Assembly: GCA_027575765.1 (NCBI GenBank)
Contig: JANBPT010000264.1
Span: forward strand, 1 to 49,558
Direction: 5' to 3'
DNA: 49,558 bases
Origin: Tieghemiomyces parasiticus
Lineage: Eukaryota > Kickxellomycota > Dimargaritomycetes > Dimargaritales > Dimargaritaceae
Part shown: piece by piece, positions 46,316 to 49,558 of the stretch
Numbering within the stretch: position 1 is the stretch's first letter
Layout: each line of letters opens with the position of its first letter
Made by a program: the position numbers and the translations under genes
Notes under the pieces: model-generated
What the model was told of the DNA's origin: nothing
What the model saw: the letters and a program-made list of their open reading frames with translations, nothing else
The model's database searches: none

Positions 46316-48855
46316 ATGGCAGGCTCCGTCAACCCTGCAGTTCAGAAGTACCTTGAGGAGGTTGCACGACTTAAGGCTGAAGCCGCCGAGCGCGCCGCGG
46401 CGAAGGAGGCCAAAGCCAAGGCCAGTGAAGGGGCACTGCCCCCCGGTATCCACAACGTCCAGGGCAAGGTAGGTTGAGCTATGGATCACTCCAGTAGCCC
46501 CTGTGACATGGCAAAGGGCGCCAAAGGCTCGGAATTCAACCATAACCCCCCCCCCCTAGCGAGAGCTACCGAAGGCCTACCGTGGCACGCTGCGTGGAAG
46601 GTGTAGTAAGGAGGGGGCGGAGTTGAATCCTTGAATTACGACATTGTAGGCTAGCCTGTTGATCTTCCTAACCTCGCCCCTCCGCCAATACGTAATTACT
46701 CCCCTGCAATATCAGTTATCGCTGGTCCTACCCGAACCGCCACCCGAGCCGGCGGCCGAGGACTGTTGTGGCGGGGGCTGTGTTCCATGCATCTTTGACA
46801 CCTACCAGGACGACCTGGCAGACTACCGGGGCGAAGTGGCCCGGCTACAGACGCTCTGGTCCGAGCGGCAGCAACCACCCGCTGCGGTCCAAACGGTAGC
46901 TGAGGGTGGATCTTCGGCCTATCCGGTCACCGATGTCGAGGACCTGATACGGGCAGCGGTCGTCAAATCGGCAGCCTCAGCAAGGCAGAGGTTATCGCCC
47001 AGTCGCTTCACGCCGTTCCGCCTTGTCAATGTGGAACAGATCAACCATGACACCATACGGTGGGTGTGCGAGTCCGTCATTGACAAAGCTGGCGATCAAG
47101 ACGCTGATAACAAGATGGAAATAGTGCCGCTCCAAATCCGGGAAGGCCAGCACATTTTCATCCGGTAAGTTCGCTGTGGTGCAGTACGGCTACGCTCTCC
47201 TACCTCTCACCAGCCCCTGTAGAGTTACAGGTCAACGGACGGAAGGGAGGGGGGGATATATTTAGCGTAAAGCCGGGAATGGGAATATGAAGCACGGGTT
47301 ACACTTCAACAACGGGGGGCGGGTCGCAGATCGCATACAGATTGACTAATTCATGTCTTTTTACCTTGCTTTCGCGACCACTGCGCCGGGTTGATTCGCA
47401 ACTGGAATCTCCAGGGCGCTAGTTGAGGGCAAGTACGTGACCAGACCGTTCACGCCGCTGGCGAGCCACGCCCGGTCTCACCAGATCACGTTCATGATCA
47501 AGGTCAGTTGGCTTGAGCTCTTCTCCTATCATATAGGTTGACCGTCAGCCGCTGCGGGGCAGTATGAGCACCAGGCGGCGACGAGTAGGCCATTGCCTCC
47601 CCAGCCAACCCTTCACAGGTCGAGGTCTGGAAACCGTCACGAACTTATAACCGCCGCCTGAGACTGATTAATTACTTTATGCATTCGCCACTTGGAACAG
47701 ATCTACCCGAATCACCCTTACACCCAGACCCTGGCGGCGCGAGCGGGCGAGGATACAGTCCTTCTACGCGGTCCTATATCTGGCGGTCCCCAGCGTGACC
47801 TCCGTGAGGTGAGTACCCGGCTGGCCCAACTTATTGACCCCTTCACCCTCCTCCTCCTCCTCCTCCTTCAGCGCGGTACCCATTGTTCACAACAGCTAGG
47901 CGGATCGTAGCTGTAGTGCAAAAAAATACATTCCAGCGCCCGGCTTAGTATCTATGGTCTAATCGCCAATCTATGTTCAGCAACGATTTTAACCTAGAGG
48001 ACGGTTCCCACTACCATACTGGTCCATCTCTCCGTCTTTCCTCTCTTTGTTATCGTCCAGGCCCGACGTATCGTCTTCTTGACCGCCGGTTCAGGAATCA
48101 TGCCGGCCTACCAGTACCTGGTGGAACTTCTGCGACGGCCGATAGACGGTGCTTTGTCATCCATCACACTCGTGTACTCGGCTCGCACGGTGGAGGATAT
48201 CTGGCTGCGCGCTGAGCTCGGCGACCTGGCGAAGGAAGCGCCGCTGTTCGGTTGCCATTTCGTTCTGACAAAAGTAAGTGGATTTTGGACCGGACGACGC
48301 TGACACGGCACCTTTCGGTATATCAAGGGCGTTCCAATGGTGGCACACCTTCATCGCTGGCCGTCGGAAGCACACCTATATCCCATCAGTTGACTCTTCC
48401 AAGCGTATAGATTTAGAAGTGCAAGCTTACATAATCCTTTATCACTTTAGCTATAGCCCCCACCAATCTGACTCTTTAACCCACATCCGCTCCCATTCTC
48501 ACGCTCACCTGAAACCCACCCACATTGCGTCAATGCCAACCCCCTTCGTGCTCGCTACTTCTGGTTACCCTCGTGATACTAGGGGCCCCAGCCGTCCCCA
48601 CCCCTAAAAGCTCTACAGGGTGGCCAGTACCATGGTGGCTTCGGACGCCTCAACGCCGCCCGGGTGGCCCAATTTTTGGCCAAGGCTGGAACCCCGCAGC
48701 CAGATCCCCACGTCCCTATTTCTACCTCCACGCTGGTACGCCGCGGTCATGACACCCTTGTGCTGATCTGCGGACCCCCTGCCTTCAACCTGGACATCAA
48801 ACACCATGTAAGCCGGTTCGGCGTCCCTGAATCAGACATATTTGTTTTCCAGTAA
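46316..48855 (+). CDS. NADH-cytochrome b5 reductase-like oxidoreductase (CYB5RL type)
   Basis: The six exons are 46316-46468, 46716-47164, 47415-47502, 47701-47808, 48061-48273 and 48619-48855. Phases agree and give 415 residues. Donors are GT followed by AGGT, AAGT, CAGT, GAGT and AAGT; all acceptors are CAG. A charged Ala/Glu/Lys helix (1-45) is followed by an Oxidored-like motif with Cys68, Cys69, Cys73 and Cys76 (EDCCGGGCVPCIFDTYQDDL). Then comes the FAD domain, with flavin motif RPFTPLAS at 211-218. The NADH domain has GSGIMP at 276-281 and CGPP at 388-391, and the chain ends in a DIFVFQ tail. The same Oxidored-like plus b5-reductase order occurs in animal CYB5RL. It should pass electrons from NADH via FAD to a haem or other acceptor; the partner is unknown. 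The first and last splice joins are the least certain. Confidence 0.85.
47848..47866 (+). repeat. CTC microsatellite in intron 4
   Basis: Six CTC units lie in the fourth intron of the oxidoreductase gene, 40 bases after the donor. If the intron were retained, the frame would stay open through a run of leucines and stop at about 47910. Confidence 0.7.
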
Positions 48856-48985
48856 CGTGTCGATGGTACATTAGACGGTTTGGCCAGATTTGCTGCCAAC
48901 GTATAATGTCACGTGTATTAATAAATCGATCAGGGCGGTAGGCGTCGAGAACGTGTGAGCCTAGCCGAGAACCATCGCTATATCT

Positions 48986-49558
48986 TCAATAGGGCTCGGT
49001 GTAGCGAGGGTGGCGCCGGAAGGCCGCGCGTGGGGTAGCGAACGGGGTGGGTTGCCGGGGCGGTGTGATATTGGAATGGCGGCGCCCGTGCGGGTCGCGC
49101 CGTCCAGAATCGACGGCATATACGTCGGGGACATTCTCTTCACTGCCACTTCCGCTGCTATGGTCGTCGCTGCTCTCCGTGTACTGGCTGGGGCGCCACT
49201 CGGGGAAATTGGTTGCCTTGTCGTGCTTGATGACGAGCAGTCGTGGGTTGACGTAGGTCAGGTTGTACTCGGAGAACATCTGCCCAAACAAGACCTGCTT
49301 GTCCTTCAGCAACTCGACGTATCGGTGGGTGGTGTAGTGTAGCTGGGCGCCGATAGCGAAGGCGCCCGGGATGAGGTAGTACCAATTGTGACCCGTAGCC
49401 AAGTGAACCACAAGGACCTGGGCGGGCGAGAACCACCGGAACACATTAAGTGCAAGTAGCGGCGGGGTCCACATTTCGAGTTCCAATACCTCGCGCGACT
49501 GACCCGCCGAATTGCCAAAGATCCGGCGCCAGGCAGGCCACACCAATGACCCGTACCA
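48986..49558 (-). CDS. DUF2418 (Nur1/Mug154-type) nuclear-rim membrane protein, partial
   Basis: The frame is open to the window edge, so the 5' end is missing; 190 residues are visible and no in-frame ATG needs to be the start. The core LEMWTPPLLALNVFRWFSP, the hydrophobic segment (LVVHLATGHNWYYLIPGAFAIGA) and the tail HRYVELLKDKQVLFGQMFSEYNLTYVNPRL match the DUF2418 pattern (W-x-PP..L-R-x-F..FSP...LV-K-D-K...E-YN..FV-x-PRL). About 75 polar residues with Ser, Asp/Glu and Arg/Pro stretches follow. Fungal members include budding-yeast Nur1, which works at the inner nuclear membrane in rDNA tethering and silencing, and fission-yeast Mug154. It is convergent with the oxidoreductase gene, 130 bases between stops. 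Confidence 0.8.
   Translation of the reverse strand, partial: WYGSLVWPAWRRIFGNSAGQSREVLELEMWTPPLLALNVFRWFSPAQVLVVHLATGHNWYYLIPGAFAIGAQLHYTTHRYVELLKDKQVLFGQMFSEYNLTYVNPRLLVIKHDKATNFPEWRPSQYTESSDDHSSGSGSEENVPDVYAVDSGRRDPHGRRHSNITPPRQPTPFATPRAAFRRHPRYTEPY

Noticed and set aside
1..49558. CRISPR arrays, bacterial operons or Shine-Dalgarno-led genes
   Set aside because: There are no regularly spaced direct repeats. Gene structure with spliceosomal introns, a split tRNA and Pol III signals is eukaryotic.
1..49558. Retrotransposon polymerase or integrase remnants
   Set aside because: No reverse-transcriptase YxDD-type region, integrase core or paired long terminal repeats were seen in any frame.

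Overview
The window looks like nuclear DNA of a fungus, probably an early-diverging (non-Dikarya) lineage. Three gene families are essentially fungal: a DUF2418 (Nur1/Mug154) membrane protein, a DUF3712 (Tag1-like) membrane protein and a fungal-style bZIP factor. Introns are short (about 130-350 bases) with GTAAGT-like donors, and one recognisable CTAAC branch point lies 35-40 bases before its acceptor. The tRNA-Tyr carries an intron directly after position 37. Exact placement is not possible by eye; a Kickxellomycotina/Zoopagomycota-like genome is only a guess. Eleven protein genes (one cut by the window edge), one 5S rRNA gene and one tRNA are supported. Coding sequence is visibly GC-rich, whereas bases 1-2500 are AT-richer. 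More than half of the window is intergenic, with gaps up to 7.6 kb in which I see no supportable gene.

Layout: 1-2500 holds a repeat family (two inverted copies, one diverged direct copy, one perfect palindrome) bracketing a 5S rRNA gene. A tRNA-Tyr(GUA) precedes SEC6 (exocyst, +, one intron). Convergent to SEC6 is a seven-transmembrane receptor gene (-). After 3 kb without genes come mevalonate kinase (ERG12, -, four exons) and, 2.5 kb on, a 1295-residue single-exon protein (-) that I read as CTC1, the large subunit of the CST telomere complex. It is head-to-head with PRP28/DDX23, a spliceosomal DEAD-box helicase (+). Then follow the DUF3712 single-pass membrane protein (+), a BAX-inhibitor-1 protein (-), a cysteine-free secreted repeat protein (-), a bZIP transcription factor (+), a six-exon cytochrome-b5-reductase-like oxidoreductase with an Oxidored-like N-terminus (+) and, convergent with it, the DUF2418 nuclear-rim-type protein (-, its 5' end lies outside the window).

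The genes do not form a pathway cluster. They are mostly housekeeping genes for exocytosis, sterol/isoprenoid synthesis, splicing, telomere replication, ER membrane function and sensing, with lineage-specific genes between them. The most notable items are the probable fungal CTC1 with a Cys-Cys-His-Cys zinc site, the secreted NGS/F-x-x-T-K repeat protein, and the inverted-repeat element around the 5S gene.
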